A stretch of DNA of 64,000 nucleotides. It comes from Leisingera sp. ANG-M1. GTDB lineage: Bacteria; Pseudomonadota; Alphaproteobacteria; Rhodobacterales; Rhodobacteraceae. The stretch lies in the NCBI RefSeq assembly GCF_000813745.1, contig NZ_JWLC01000007.1:124001-188000 (forward strand), in the 5' to 3' direction. Under the pieces are notes generated by a model that was not told the origin of the DNA, ran no database searches, and worked only from the letters and a program-made list of their open reading frames with translations. Every line of letters starts with the position of its first letter. Positions within the stretch are counted from its first letter, which is position 1. Both the position numbers and the translations under genes were made by a program. Shown piece after piece: positions 43,494 through 51,805 of this stretch.

Positions 43494-44559
43494 CCGGAAC
43501 CTCTCTGCACGGCCCCCTGGCTCCATGGGGCCGTGCTCAGCTGGAAGCGCCGGACCTGGCAAAGCCCTTGCGCAGGCGCCCACCCTCTCTCTCCCCCGGG
43601 ACCTGCCGCAAAAGTCCTTTGCGTTCTTCCTTCTGCCCGGCGCTTCCATGCTCAGTTTCAGCTCGGCGATCGAACCCCTTCGGATCGCCAATCAGCTGGC
43701 AGCACAGCCGCTTTATTCCTGGCACACCCTGTCCGAAGACGGCACCAGCGTGACCTGCTCCAACGGCACCGAACTGACGGTCAACGGGCCGCTTTCGAAC
43801 GCGCCCCAGGCGGACTACTCGCTCATCGTGGCAGGTCCTGCGGCGCAAAACGCTGCACAATCTCCCGCCGTCAGCTGGCTGCGGCGCAAGGCGCGGTTCG
43901 GCGGCACGGTGGGGGCCATCTCCGGCGGTACCGGGCTGCTGGCCGAGGCCGGCTTGCTGGCATCCGGCGGTTTCACCCTGCACTGGGAGGACCGGCTGGG
44001 TTTTTGCGAGCATTTCCCCGGGCTGGAACCTCTAGACCAGCTGTTCTGCGCCGACGGCCAGATCCTCACCTGCAGCGGCGGCACCGCAGCGTTGGACCTA
44101 TCGCTGCATCTGATTGCCACCCATCACGGTCAGCGGTTTGCCCGCACAGTGTCGGACATGTGCGTCCATGCCGGCCTGCGCAGCGGAGGGGAGCGGCCGC
44201 AAAGCTCGCTCTCTTATGTGCTTGGCAGCCGCAGCCCGCATCTGGTGAAGGCCGCAGGCATCATGGCCGAAAACCTGGAGGACCCCCTGCCGCTGCAGGA
44301 GATCGCTCACCGCGCCGCCATCTCGCGCCGCCACATGGAACGCCTGTTCAGCACCCACACCGGCCGCACGCCTGCGCATTACTACCGCGACCTGCGGCTG
44401 GAGCGCGGCCGCAAGCTGCTGAGTGAGACCGACTACAGGCTTCCCGTTATCTCGGCCGCCTGCGGTTTTTCGAGCCCCACTGTCTTTGCCCGCAACTTCA
44501 AAAGGAAATTCGGCATTGCTCCTGTTGAATACCAATCCCGCAGGCCCCGCCGCGCCTGA
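43483..44559 (+). CDS. GlxA-type AraC regulator (DJ-1/PfpI + AraC HTH)
   Basis: A protein of up to 358 residues. A DJ-1-like domain (FFLLPGASMLSFSSAIEPLR, VGAISGGTGLLAEAGLL, without a nucleophilic Cys) is followed by two AraC HTHs (LQEIAHRAAISRRHMERLF, LPVISAACGFSSPTVFARNF). The start is uncertain: ATG 43483 overlaps the deacylase stop, and the first ~35 residues are low-complexity and may be untranslated; ATG 43525 is an alternative. It is co-transcribed with catabolic genes, so the regulon may have two-layer control: GntR repression and GlxA activation. Confidence 0.85.
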   Translation: MKADRNLSARPPGSMGPCSAGSAGPGKALAQAPTLSLPRDLPQKSFAFFLLPGASMLSFSSAIEPLRIANQLAAQPLYSWHTLSEDGTSVTCSNGTELTVNGPLSNAPQADYSLIVAGPAAQNAAQSPAVSWLRRKARFGGTVGAISGGTGLLAEAGLLASGGFTLHWEDRLGFCEHFPGLEPLDQLFCADGQILTCSGGTAALDLSLHLIATHHGQRFARTVSDMCVHAGLRSGGERPQSSLSYVLGSRSPHLVKAAGIMAENLEDPLPLQEIAHRAAISRRHMERLFSTHTGRTPAHYYRDLRLERGRKLLSETDYRLPVISAACGFSSPTVFARNFKRKFGIAPVEYQSRRPRRA

Positions 44560-45055
44560 GATTTTCGCCCCCTGCCCAGCCCGGCCAGTAATCACGCTCA
44601 ACCCGGATGGTTTTGACGATTGGCCCTGCCTGCTGGGGCTCTTGCGCCATGCCTTTGCCCATACTGTCGGCAAAGTCGACCCGCCCAGCACGGTCTACGC
44701 CTGCACCGCTGCCGACCTGGCGCAGCGGGCAAAGCGCGAGCACTTGATGGTCGCCGCAGACGGCATCCGGCTGGCAGGCTGCCTGTTTCTGAAGGAGACC
44801 GGCCACGAGCTGTTCCTGGGCCGCTTTGCCATCCGCAACGAATACAAAGGCGGTGGCTTGGCCCGCCGGATGATCAGGCACGCAGCCGAATTGGCCCGCC
44901 AGCGCGGCAAGTCCACGCTGGTGCTGGAAACCCGCACCGCCCTGACCGGAAATCAGGCCAAATTCCGTGCTCTGGGGTTTCAGATCACCGGCGGCCGGGC
45001 CCACGCCGGATACCAGGGGATCACCACCTTCCGGATGGCACGCCGGGTGGATTGA
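44516..45055 (+). CDS. GNAT-family N-acetyltransferase
   Basis: A protein of about 179 residues. The acetyl-CoA motif is LGRFAIRNEYKGGGLARRMIRHA, then a LVLETRTALTGNQAKFRALGFQ end typical of GNAT. I propose TTG 44516 as start, since AAAGGAA (44501-44507) lies eight bases before it; this overlaps the regulator by 44 bases. Longer readings to 44423 remain possible. As the last gene of the plus-strand operon it may acetylate a diamino intermediate, the reverse of the deacylase chemistry, or detoxify it. That is inference. Confidence 0.82.
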   Translation: MLLLNTNPAGPAAPEIFAPCPARPVITLNPDGFDDWPCLLGLLRHAFAHTVGKVDPPSTVYACTAADLAQRAKREHLMVAADGIRLAGCLFLKETGHELFLGRFAIRNEYKGGGLARRMIRHAAELARQRGKSTLVLETRTALTGNQAKFRALGFQITGGRAHAGYQGITTFRMARRVD

Positions 45056-45076
45056 GCCAAAGCAGGCCCTGCCGTG

Positions 45077-46075
45077 CTAACCTGCCCGGCCGCCCTTTTT
45101 GCTGTTGCGCAACTGGTGCGGGGTCACGCCGAATTCATGCCGGTAGGCCTTGGCCAGGGATGCCGAAGAGGGAAAGCCGCACGCCAGAGCGATATCGACC
45201 ACCGGCAGGCTGGTGTCGGCAATCAGCTTGCCGGCCAGTTTCAGCCGCACCCGCCGGTAGTGCCGTGCCGGCGTGGTATCCAGATGGGTCAGGAACAGCC
45301 GTTCCAAGTGGCGCACTGAAAGCCCGGCCCGCTCGGCAATGACCGCAGTGGGCAGCGGTGTCTCAACGCTTTCTTCCATGATAGCGACCGCTTTGGCCAG
45401 CTTGCCCCCTAGGAAGTTGAAATTGCCGCCGGCTCCTTTCGGCTGTTCCCCTGAAAAGCCGCGTGCGGTTTCCAGGGTCATGGCGCTGGTCAGCTCTGCG
45501 CAATCCTGCGGTGACAGCACGCCGGACAGCAGCCGAATGACAATTTCCGCCGTATGCGCATGGCCTGCACAGGTGAAGATCCCGGCATTCTCCTCGGCAA
45601 GCCGGTTGGAAACCGTGGGGTAATCGCCGGTTTCCGCCAAAGCCCTTGCGTCCTGCCAATGGGTCGTAACCGGTCCCGACAAACGCGCCGAAGACCGGAT
45701 ATAGGCCGTGGCGGCATCCGACAGCAGGAACACCGGCCGGCGCAGCTTCTGCATCGCCCGTGCACGCTGCATCCAGTTGCCGCCCCGGCAGTTCCGCCCG
45801 CCGGTGACGAACAGGTAATCCTTCAAATACTGGTCGCCGATCGCAGGTTCCGCCCGCACCAGGATTTCCGAACTGCTGGAGACCAGCCCCGGGAGATCCG
45901 ACGCCACCTGCCATGTGAAATGCACCCCGGTCTCCAGCGCGCTGGCCGCCTGCAGAACCGCAATGACCGACGACAGCTCAAGATGCGAAAACCCGGGCCG
46001 CACATAGATTTCAAAGCTCTGAACCTTCCCGGGCCTATCCGGAGCCGGGGCGGGTTTCTGGGGACGGACTGGCAC
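45077..46075 (-). CDS. GlxA-type AraC regulator (DJ-1/PfpI + AraC HTH)
   Basis: A 332-residue protein. A DJ-1-like domain (FSHLELSSVIAVLQAASALE, LFVTGGRNCRG, VFLLSDAATAYIRSSARL) precedes two HTHs (TAVIAERAGLSVRHLERLF and VVDIALACGFPSSASLAKAY). The elbow Cys is absent. It converges on the GNAT gene and faces the IS element, so its original target may have been the genes to the right before IS insertion. Little else can be said about its ligand. The gap 46076-46268 holds nothing recognisable. Confidence 0.87.
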   Translation of the reverse strand: MPVRPQKPAPAPDRPGKVQSFEIYVRPGFSHLELSSVIAVLQAASALETGVHFTWQVASDLPGLVSSSSEILVRAEPAIGDQYLKDYLFVTGGRNCRGGNWMQRARAMQKLRRPVFLLSDAATAYIRSSARLSGPVTTHWQDARALAETGDYPTVSNRLAEENAGIFTCAGHAHTAEIVIRLLSGVLSPQDCAELTSAMTLETARGFSGEQPKGAGGNFNFLGGKLAKAVAIMEESVETPLPTAVIAERAGLSVRHLERLFLTHLDTTPARHYRRVRLKLAGKLIADTSLPVVDIALACGFPSSASLAKAYRHEFGVTPHQLRNSKKGGRAG

Positions 46076-46268
46076 TGCATCCTTTCCATGCTGACAGCTT
46101 GCGATCTCTGGATTTTCGCCGCCAGCCGCCGCGCTGCCAAGCGGAAAAGAACCGCGATTGCAGCATTATAGCAGCGCCCTGTGCCAACCGGACTATCCCG
46201 AACCGGCACACAGTGCCTCCGGAAACGACGCCGGACTGGATTTTCCCCGGCTGCAAATCCCGCCTTAG

Positions 46269-47638
46269 CAGGCCGCTGAATTAGTCAGGCCAGTGGGACG
46301 CTGTTCTCCGTGGTGGAATGAGTTCTCTCATCGGTCTTCCGGATTGGGTGGCTGGAAGCAGGCCTGCGCCCCCCCCCCTCCAGCCTCATTCCGCCAGCAA
46401 CCGGGGCAGCCGGGCGAGATTTCCGGCTGCGAGCGTCAGGATGAAGCGCGACCGCACCCGTTCGACGCCGCGATAGACGGTCTGGGACATGCCGCCAACG
46501 GTCTTGGCCCAGCCAAACGCCTCCTCGATCCGTTTGCGGTGCTTCTGGGACAGGGCATAGCCTTTGTGCCGGGTTGTGCGCCCGTCGATTGCTGAATGCC
46601 GCGCCTTCCTGGCGACGTGCGGGGTGACGCAGGCCTGGCGGAGATCTGCGACGAATTCGGCCGCATCGTATCCCTTGTCGGTTCCCAAGGTCAGCTGCCG
46701 GGTCGATCCGGGGGAGTGGCGGTGCAGCATGTCCAGCGCAGCCTTTCGCTCGGCGCGGCCGTCAGCGTGGGTTAGGTCGCCTTGCACAACCAGCCCGTGC
46801 CGGTTCTCCATCAGCGCATGCCCCATGAAGCACAGCACCGCACCTGTGCCAGGGGATTTCTTATAGAGCCGTGCGTCCGGGTCGGTGACCGAGGCATGGG
46901 TCGCATTCGAACGCTTCTCGCCCTTGAAGTTGACCTCGGGATTTCGGGTGCGGCGGCTGTAGCGGGGCATTGGAGCGGTCTCGGGTTCGGTCTGGGCGGG
47001 TTGTGCGGCAGGGGCAATGGATGTCGCGGGCGGGTCATCCGGCCCATCATCGCCGGGCGGCGTGCCCGCCGACTTCGGCTGGAAACTCTTCATCGACGCC
47101 CAGGCCTTTATGAGCGTGCCATCGACCGAGAAGTGGTCGTCCGACAGTAGCGGCGCGACCTCGCGATGCGCCAGGATAGCCGCCATCACCTTGCGCGACA
47201 TGTCGGCCGTCAGCAGCCGGTCGCGGTTCTTGGTGAACACCGTCGGCACCCATACCGGATCGTCGATCCCGAGGCCAACGAACCAGCGGAACAGCAGATT
47301 ATACTGCATCTGTTCCATCAACTGCCGCTCGGAGCGGATTGAGAACAGGATCTGCAGCAGGCTGGCCCGGATCAGTCGTTCCGGCGGGATCGAGGGGCGG
47401 CCGAAATCGGTGTAGACCGCCTCGAAATCGGCATCCAGACTGGCCAGCGCGTCGTTGACCACCTGCCTGATCTTGCGGAGAGGGTGCCGTGCTGGGATGC
47501 GCTCTTCCAGATCGACATAGCTGAAAAGCGATCCGCTCGCTTCGTCCGTCCCGCGCATCACCAACCCCCGCCGAAATTGTGCTGAGGGTGAATCATGTTC
47601 CTCAGGCCGCGTCGAGAGCCGACTTCTTCAGCAGCCTG
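46269..47638 (-). mobile_element. IS5-family insertion sequence, 1370 bp, intact
   Basis: The ends are imperfect inverted repeats: CAGGCCGCTGAATTAGTC (46269-46286) and, on the other strand, CAGGCTGCTGAAGAAGTC (47621-47638), 15 of 18 matching. Both ends abut TTAG (46265-46268 and 47639-47642), a 4-bp duplication that fits the YTAR target of the IS5 subgroup. One transposase gene fills the element. A ten-C run (46369-46378) lies just beyond the transposase stop. The right-hand TTAG carries the stop codon of the neighbouring ABC ATPase gene. Confidence 0.88.
46386..47564 (-). CDS. IS5-family DDE transposase
   Basis: A 392-residue transposase. The N-terminal DUF772-type domain (HPLRKIRQVVNDALASLD, PPERLIRASLLQILFSIRSE) is followed by DDE residues in VDGTLIKAWAS, LGTDKGYDAAEFV and KRIEEAFGWAKTVGG. 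There is no frameshift or internal stop, so it should be active. The variable Pro-rich loop near residues 165-205 is typical of the family. Confidence 0.93.
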   Translation of the reverse strand: MVMRGTDEASGSLFSYVDLEERIPARHPLRKIRQVVNDALASLDADFEAVYTDFGRPSIPPERLIRASLLQILFSIRSERQLMEQMQYNLLFRWFVGLGIDDPVWVPTVFTKNRDRLLTADMSRKVMAAILAHREVAPLLSDDHFSVDGTLIKAWASMKSFQPKSAGTPPGDDGPDDPPATSIAPAAQPAQTEPETAPMPRYSRRTRNPEVNFKGEKRSNATHASVTDPDARLYKKSPGTGAVLCFMGHALMENRHGLVVQGDLTHADGRAERKAALDMLHRHSPGSTRQLTLGTDKGYDAAEFVADLRQACVTPHVARKARHSAIDGRTTRHKGYALSQKHRKRIEEAFGWAKTVGGMSQTVYRGVERVRSRFILTLAAGNLARLPRLLAE

Positions 47639-48394
47639 TTAGTGCTGAAGCACCTGGCTGAGGAAGTCCCTGGTGCGGCGGCTGCGCGGATTTCCGAAAA
47701 ACTCCACCGGAGCACCTTCCTCGACAATCTGCCCCGCATCCATGAAGACCACCCGGTCCGCCACAGCCTTGGCAAAACCCATCTCATGGGTGACACAAAT
47801 CATCGTCATGCCGCCGCGGGCCAGCCCGGTCATCACATCCAGCACCTCGGATACCATTTCCGGGTCCAGCGCCGATGTGGGCTCGTCAAACAGCAGAACT
47901 TTCGGCTCCATGCACAAAGACCGGGCAATAGCCACCCGTTGCTGCTGGCCGCCCGACAGCTGCCCGGGGTACTTGTCCGCCTGCTCCAGGATATTCACCC
48001 GCTTCAGATATGTGCGGGCATTTGCTTCGGCCTCAGTCCGCGGCGTGTTCTTGACCCACATCGGGCCTGCCGTCAGATTCTCAAGCACCGTCAGATGCGG
48101 AAACAGGTTGAAGTGCTGAAACACCATGCCGACCTCCTGCCGCACCACGTCGATCTGGCGCATGTCCTCGTGCAGTTCGATACCGTCCACCGAAATAGAA
48201 CCGCTTTGGTGCGCCTCCAGCCGGTTGATGCAGCGGATCATCGTCGACTTGCCCGAGCCGGAGGGACCGCAGACAACAATCCGCTCACCCAGACGCACCG
48301 TCAGATTGATGTCTTTCAAGGCATGAAACGAGCCGTACCATTTGTTCATGCCCCTGATTTGGATGATACCTGCCTTCGGCTGCGCGTTGTCCAT
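47639..48394 (-). CDS. Polar amino-acid-type ABC transporter ATP-binding protein
   Basis: A 251-residue ATPase. Walker A is GPSGSGKST near residue 42, the signature LSGGQQQR near 145, Walker [15 protein letters not shown] and the H-loop VTHEMGF. It ends FLSQVLQH. Its TAA stop (47641-47639) lies within the TTAG duplication, so the IS landed exactly behind the gene without truncating it. ATG 48394 was chosen over 48430 because GGAG precedes it and the extension is non-homologous. It is the last gene of the oxidase-receptor-permease-ATPase operon. Confidence 0.93.
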   Translation of the reverse strand: MDNAQPKAGIIQIRGMNKWYGSFHALKDINLTVRLGERIVVCGPSGSGKSTMIRCINRLEAHQSGSISVDGIELHEDMRQIDVVRQEVGMVFQHFNLFPHLTVLENLTAGPMWVKNTPRTEAEANARTYLKRVNILEQADKYPGQLSGGQQQRVAIARSLCMEPKVLLFDEPTSALDPEMVSEVLDVMTGLARGGMTMICVTHEMGFAKAVADRVVFMDAGQIVEEGAPVEFFGNPRSRRTRDFLSQVLQH

Positions 48395-48434
48395 AGCTCC
48401 GCTCCTTGTATCTCGATTTGCTGCCTGCAAAGGC

Positions 48435-49400
48435 TCAGCGCTTCCGGTGCTTCTGGAAATAGGCCTCGATCCGGGCCTGAACGAGTTCGAACAGGATGGT
48501 CAGAACCCAATAGATCACGGCAACGGTGATCAGCATTTCCAAGTGCCGGAATTCCTTGTTGCCCAAGGTCCGCGCGAGGAACATCAGCTCCCAGATCCCC
48601 AGCACCGACACCAGCGAGCTGTCCTTCAGCATGGCAATGAACTGATTGCCCAGGGGCGGGATGATCACCGGTACCGACTGCGGCAGGATGATACGCCGCA
48701 TGGTGAGGCCGAACTTGAACCCCATCGATCGCGAGGCCTCCCACTGCCCGGCCGGAATGCTCAGGATGCCGGCCCGGAACACCTCGGTCATATAGGCGCC
48801 ATAACAAAGAGACAGGGCGATGATACCGGCCGGGATGGCATCGATGTAAATGCCCAGCTGCGGCAGCCCGAGGTACAGCAGGTAAATCTGCACCAGCAGC
48901 GGCAGGCCGCGGAAAAGCGAGGTGTAGAAAGACGCAACCGCAAAGGCAAAGCCATTGGATGACAGCTTTGCCACCGCGCCGATGATGGCAATCACCGACG
49001 CAATCGCGATCGAAATAGCCGACACATAAACCGTCGTAACCGCGCCCTGGGTGATCAGATAAGGCAGCTTCTTCAGGATGAAGGGGAAACTCAGATCGAA
49101 AGCCAGGAAAAACAGCAGGAACAGGGTCAGCAGTTCGGCCCAGACGATCAGCACCTGCAGCCGGAAGCGGAACCGCGAGATCAGCACCAGATTGGCGGTG
49201 AAGGCAGCGCCCAGCAGACAGGCCAGGCCCAGATCGCCCAGCAGACCCAAGGCGGCTTCCCGGACGGGAAACAGGGCTGCATACCCCGCCGCGCCGCCGC
49301 CGGCCCACCAGGCCAGAAGCGAGGACAGGACAAACAAAGCCAGGATGATGCGCGGCTTCTCATGGAGGCCGCGGTTTCGGACTGTATCGGCAAAAAGCAC
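48435..49400 (-). CDS. Polar amino-acid-type ABC transporter permease, long form
   Basis: A 321-residue permease, ~100 residues longer than usual. The N-terminal extension carries about three extra hydrophobic helices ([53 protein letters not shown]). The C-terminal 220 residues are the usual PAAT permease ([37 protein letters not shown]). With only one permease gene present it probably acts as a homodimer. It lies between the receptor and ATPase genes. Confidence 0.9.
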   Translation of the reverse strand: MLFADTVRNRGLHEKPRIILALFVLSSLLAWWAGGGAAGYAALFPVREAALGLLGDLGLACLLGAAFTANLVLISRFRFRLQVLIVWAELLTLFLLFFLAFDLSFPFILKKLPYLITQGAVTTVYVSAISIAIASVIAIIGAVAKLSSNGFAFAVASFYTSLFRGLPLLVQIYLLYLGLPQLGIYIDAIPAGIIALSLCYGAYMTEVFRAGILSIPAGQWEASRSMGFKFGLTMRRIILPQSVPVIIPPLGNQFIAMLKDSSLVSVLGIWELMFLARTLGNKEFRHLEMLITVAVIYWVLTILFELVQARIEAYFQKHRKR

Positions 49401-49423
49401 GTTACCGTCTCCCGTATTTCGTG

Positions 49424-49453
49424 CCCCCGCGCGGAAACGGACCGCGCAGGGGG
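49424..49453 (-). promoter_or_regulatory. Intra-operon hairpin after the third binding protein
   Basis: CCCCCGCGCGG (49424-49434) pairs with CCGCGC-A-GGGGG (49442-49453): 11 base pairs with one bulged A. It lies eight bases after the receptor stop and before the permease gene. Confidence 0.7.
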
Positions 49454-49460
49454 AGCTGGA

Positions 49461-50288
49461 TTACTTGGTGGACGTGTAGTCGGTGCCGTACCACTTCTCA
49501 GACAGGCCTTTCAGCGTGCCGTCTGCCTTCATCCCGGCGATGATCCCGGCGACCTTACCGTTAAAGGCCTCATCACCCAGATCAATGGCCACAGCCAGCG
49601 GCTCATAGAAAAGCGGATCGCCAACCACCCGGATCGGGTAGCCTTCCGCAATGGCGTTGTTCAAAGCGGACAGCGAGTCGACCATGCCCTCGATCCGCAC
49701 CCCGTCGCCGATGCGCAGCTGGTCCACCACGTTGAACGCCGAGGCATCAAAGGACTGCAGCTCGCCCGGAGTGATCTGATACTCGAACTCCGGCGCGCCG
49801 ATGGCGCTGATTACCAGCTCGTGTTTCAGGTACTCCTCCCAGGTCGAGCCGGCGCTGACGCCTATCTTGCGGCCATTGAGATCCGCAATGGTCTTGGCGT
49901 CCGAGTCATTATGAACTGCTGCCGAAGCCGGCACGTAGTAGTAGATTGCCGGAAACTGCAGCACCTCCGCCCGCGCCGGTGTCGGCGTCATCGACCCCAC
50001 CGAGATGTCCCAGCGCCCGGCCCAGCGGCCTCCGGTTATCAGGCTCCAGTCGGGAGTGACGAATTCCACGCCGACGCCCAGCCGCCTGGCGATCTCCCGG
50101 GCCACGTCCACGTCGAAACCGTCCATCTCCTGATTGTCATTCAGGAACGACTGCGGCGGCCAGGCCGGATCGGTGGCCACTGTCAGGGTTTTGGACTCCA
50201 TCACCCGGTCCAACGCTTCGCCCGCCAGCGACCACGAGGCCGCAAGAATGAATGCGGCGCCCAGCGACGCCGTTTTCAAGTTAAACAT
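49461..50288 (-). CDS. Polar amino-acid ABC transporter substrate-binding protein
   Basis: A 275-residue periplasmic receptor. It has a Sec signal (LKTASLGAAFILAASWSLAGE), then the SBP_bac_3 pattern LTVATDPAWPPQSF, MDGFDVDVAREIARRLGV, GRWDISVGSMTPTPAR and LNGRKIGVSAGSTWEEYL. It delivers an amino acid or amine to the permease encoded next. The FAD oxidase just upstream suggests a substrate such as a polyamine derivative or amino acid. Confidence 0.92.
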   Translation of the reverse strand: MFNLKTASLGAAFILAASWSLAGEALDRVMESKTLTVATDPAWPPQSFLNDNQEMDGFDVDVAREIARRLGVGVEFVTPDWSLITGGRWAGRWDISVGSMTPTPARAEVLQFPAIYYYVPASAAVHNDSDAKTIADLNGRKIGVSAGSTWEEYLKHELVISAIGAPEFEYQITPGELQSFDASAFNVVDQLRIGDGVRIEGMVDSLSALNNAIAEGYPIRVVGDPLFYEPLAVAIDLGDEAFNGKVAGIIAGMKADGTLKGLSEKWYGTDYTSTK

Positions 50289-50360
50289 ATTTTCCTCCCT
50301 TGGATTTTGTTGACGCTAGGATGGCGTTTTCATCCCAACAAGGCATGCCAGGTTATGAAC

Positions 50361-51680
50361 TCATAGCTTTTTGCCATGCCGCCATTCATTGCAGCTTTCC
50401 TTCAGCGCTTCCCAGAAATAGACCGTATCGGCCGCCAGCGGCCCGAACACCGAACCGTTCCAGGTCAGCCCGAAGGGATCGAACACCCGGTGGCGACGGC
50501 CGTTTTCCACCAAAGCCTCTGCTACAAGCCGCCCGAACAGCGGCCCGGTATTCACCCCGTGGCCGCCCAGACCCGTCGCCGCCCAGACACCCGGATGCAG
50601 TTCCCGCAAATAGGGCATCCGGTGGCGGGTGTAGCCGGTCAGCCCGCTCCAGACGGCCTCGGTCCGCACATCGGCAAGCTGCGGGAAAACCGAGGCAAAC
50701 CCCCGCTTCAGCTTCTGTGCCAGATTGGCAGGCTCGCGGGCAAAACCCGACATGCCGCTGCCCCACAAGAGCCGCCCGTCCGGCGTGATCCGGAAATAGT
50801 CGCAGGACATCCGCGTATCGACGATCGCGGCAGACGTCTTGATCACCTCCTGCGCCAGCGCGCCCAATGGCTCGGTCACCGTGACAAAGGTGCCCACCGG
50901 CAGCAGGCTGCGCTGCATTTTACTGTCAAAGCCGTCCACCAGCCCGCCCTGGCACAGCACAACGGTCTGGCATGCAACGGTGCCTTGCGGGACCGTGATG
51001 AGGTGCCCGGCCCCTTGCCGTGTCATCGACAGCGCCCGCGAGTTCTCAAAAATGCGGCCGCCCTGCCGCTGCACCTCCCGCGCCAGCCCAAGGCAGTAGT
51101 TCAGCGAGTGGGCGTGAAAGCCGTTCGGATCATGGAGCCCGTCGAAATACCGCTGCGAACACACCAGCTCCCGCAGCCTGCCTGCCGGCAGATACTCGAC
51201 ATCATAGCCATAGGCCTTGGCCTTATGCTGCGCTGCCGCCTGCATTGCCTTTGCATCACGGTAACGCGACACCACGATACCGCCCCGGCGGATCCCAACC
51301 CCCGGCAAGGCAAGGCGTTTGGTGTAAGAACGGAAAATCTCCATCCCTTCGGTGGAAAGATCAAAGATCGCCTTGGACCGCTCCAACCCCACCCGTCTTT
51401 CAATGGCATCCGTCTCAGCCGCAAACCCGGGCAGCACTAGCCCGCCATTGCGGCCGCTCGCGCCCCAGGCAATTTGATCCGCTTCCAGCAGGACCACCGA
51501 TTTGCCCGCCGCCGTCAGTTCATAAGCACAGCTGATCCCGGCAATACCACCGCCCACAATGCAGACATCCGCCTCCGCCTGGCCATTCAGCAGCGGCGCC
51601 CCCAAAGGCGGCTGCATCGAGCGCGTATAGTATGTGTCCCGGTAGGAACCGCTTGCAGGAATAACTGAATGCCGCGTCAT
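50361..51680 (-). CDS. FAD-dependent amine/amino-acid oxidase (DAO family, PuuB-like)
   Basis: A 439-residue flavoenzyme. The dinucleotide site VCIVGGGIAGISCAYELTAAG is near residue 40. GASGRNGGLVLPGF near 75 is typical of PuuB/OrdL gamma-glutamylputrescine oxidase-like proteins, and GLGGHGVNTGPLFGRLVAEAL is the C-terminal FAD loop. It should oxidise a C-N bond to an imine with release of H2O2. It is the first gene of the minus-strand operon with the ABC transporter and faces lysR. Confidence 0.9.
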   Translation of the reverse strand: MTRHSVIPASGSYRDTYYTRSMQPPLGAPLLNGQAEADVCIVGGGIAGISCAYELTAAGKSVVLLEADQIAWGASGRNGGLVLPGFAAETDAIERRVGLERSKAIFDLSTEGMEIFRSYTKRLALPGVGIRRGGIVVSRYRDAKAMQAAAQHKAKAYGYDVEYLPAGRLRELVCSQRYFDGLHDPNGFHAHSLNYCLGLAREVQRQGGRIFENSRALSMTRQGAGHLITVPQGTVACQTVVLCQGGLVDGFDSKMQRSLLPVGTFVTVTEPLGALAQEVIKTSAAIVDTRMSCDYFRITPDGRLLWGSGMSGFAREPANLAQKLKRGFASVFPQLADVRTEAVWSGLTGYTRHRMPYLRELHPGVWAATGLGGHGVNTGPLFGRLVAEALVENGRRHRVFDPFGLTWNGSVFGPLAADTVYFWEALKESCNEWRHGKKL

Positions 51681-51769
51681 GCTGCTGTCTCAATTGCTGT
51701 TTGCAGGATCGTTCGGCACCCGGCCTAACATGCAATTTTCTTATTGATAGGCAAATTTCGATACACATA

Positions 51770-51781
51770 ATGACATGTCAT
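51770..51781. promoter_or_regulatory. Palindromic operator candidate between the oxidase operon and lysR
   Basis: ATGACATGTCAT is a perfect 12-base palindrome, 25 bases upstream of the lysR start, in the 125-base AT-rich divergent gap. The position suits autoregulation by the LysR protein and control of both operons. Confidence 0.6.
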
Positions 51782-51805
51782 AGATTGATAACCCGGGGGC
51801 TATCT

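Noticed and set aside
43525-43560. Certain start for the GlxA regulator at 43525
   Set aside because: No good ribosome site is visible at either candidate start, so the longer start was kept with a note.
28527-45055. Straight annotation as the known ectoine utilisation cluster
   Set aside because: No MocR-type EnuR and no EutB are present, and several extra enzymes occur. Similarity of parts does not prove the substrate.
46369-46378. Ten-C run as a programmed frameshift site
   Set aside because: It lies after the transposase stop codon, outside the coding frame.
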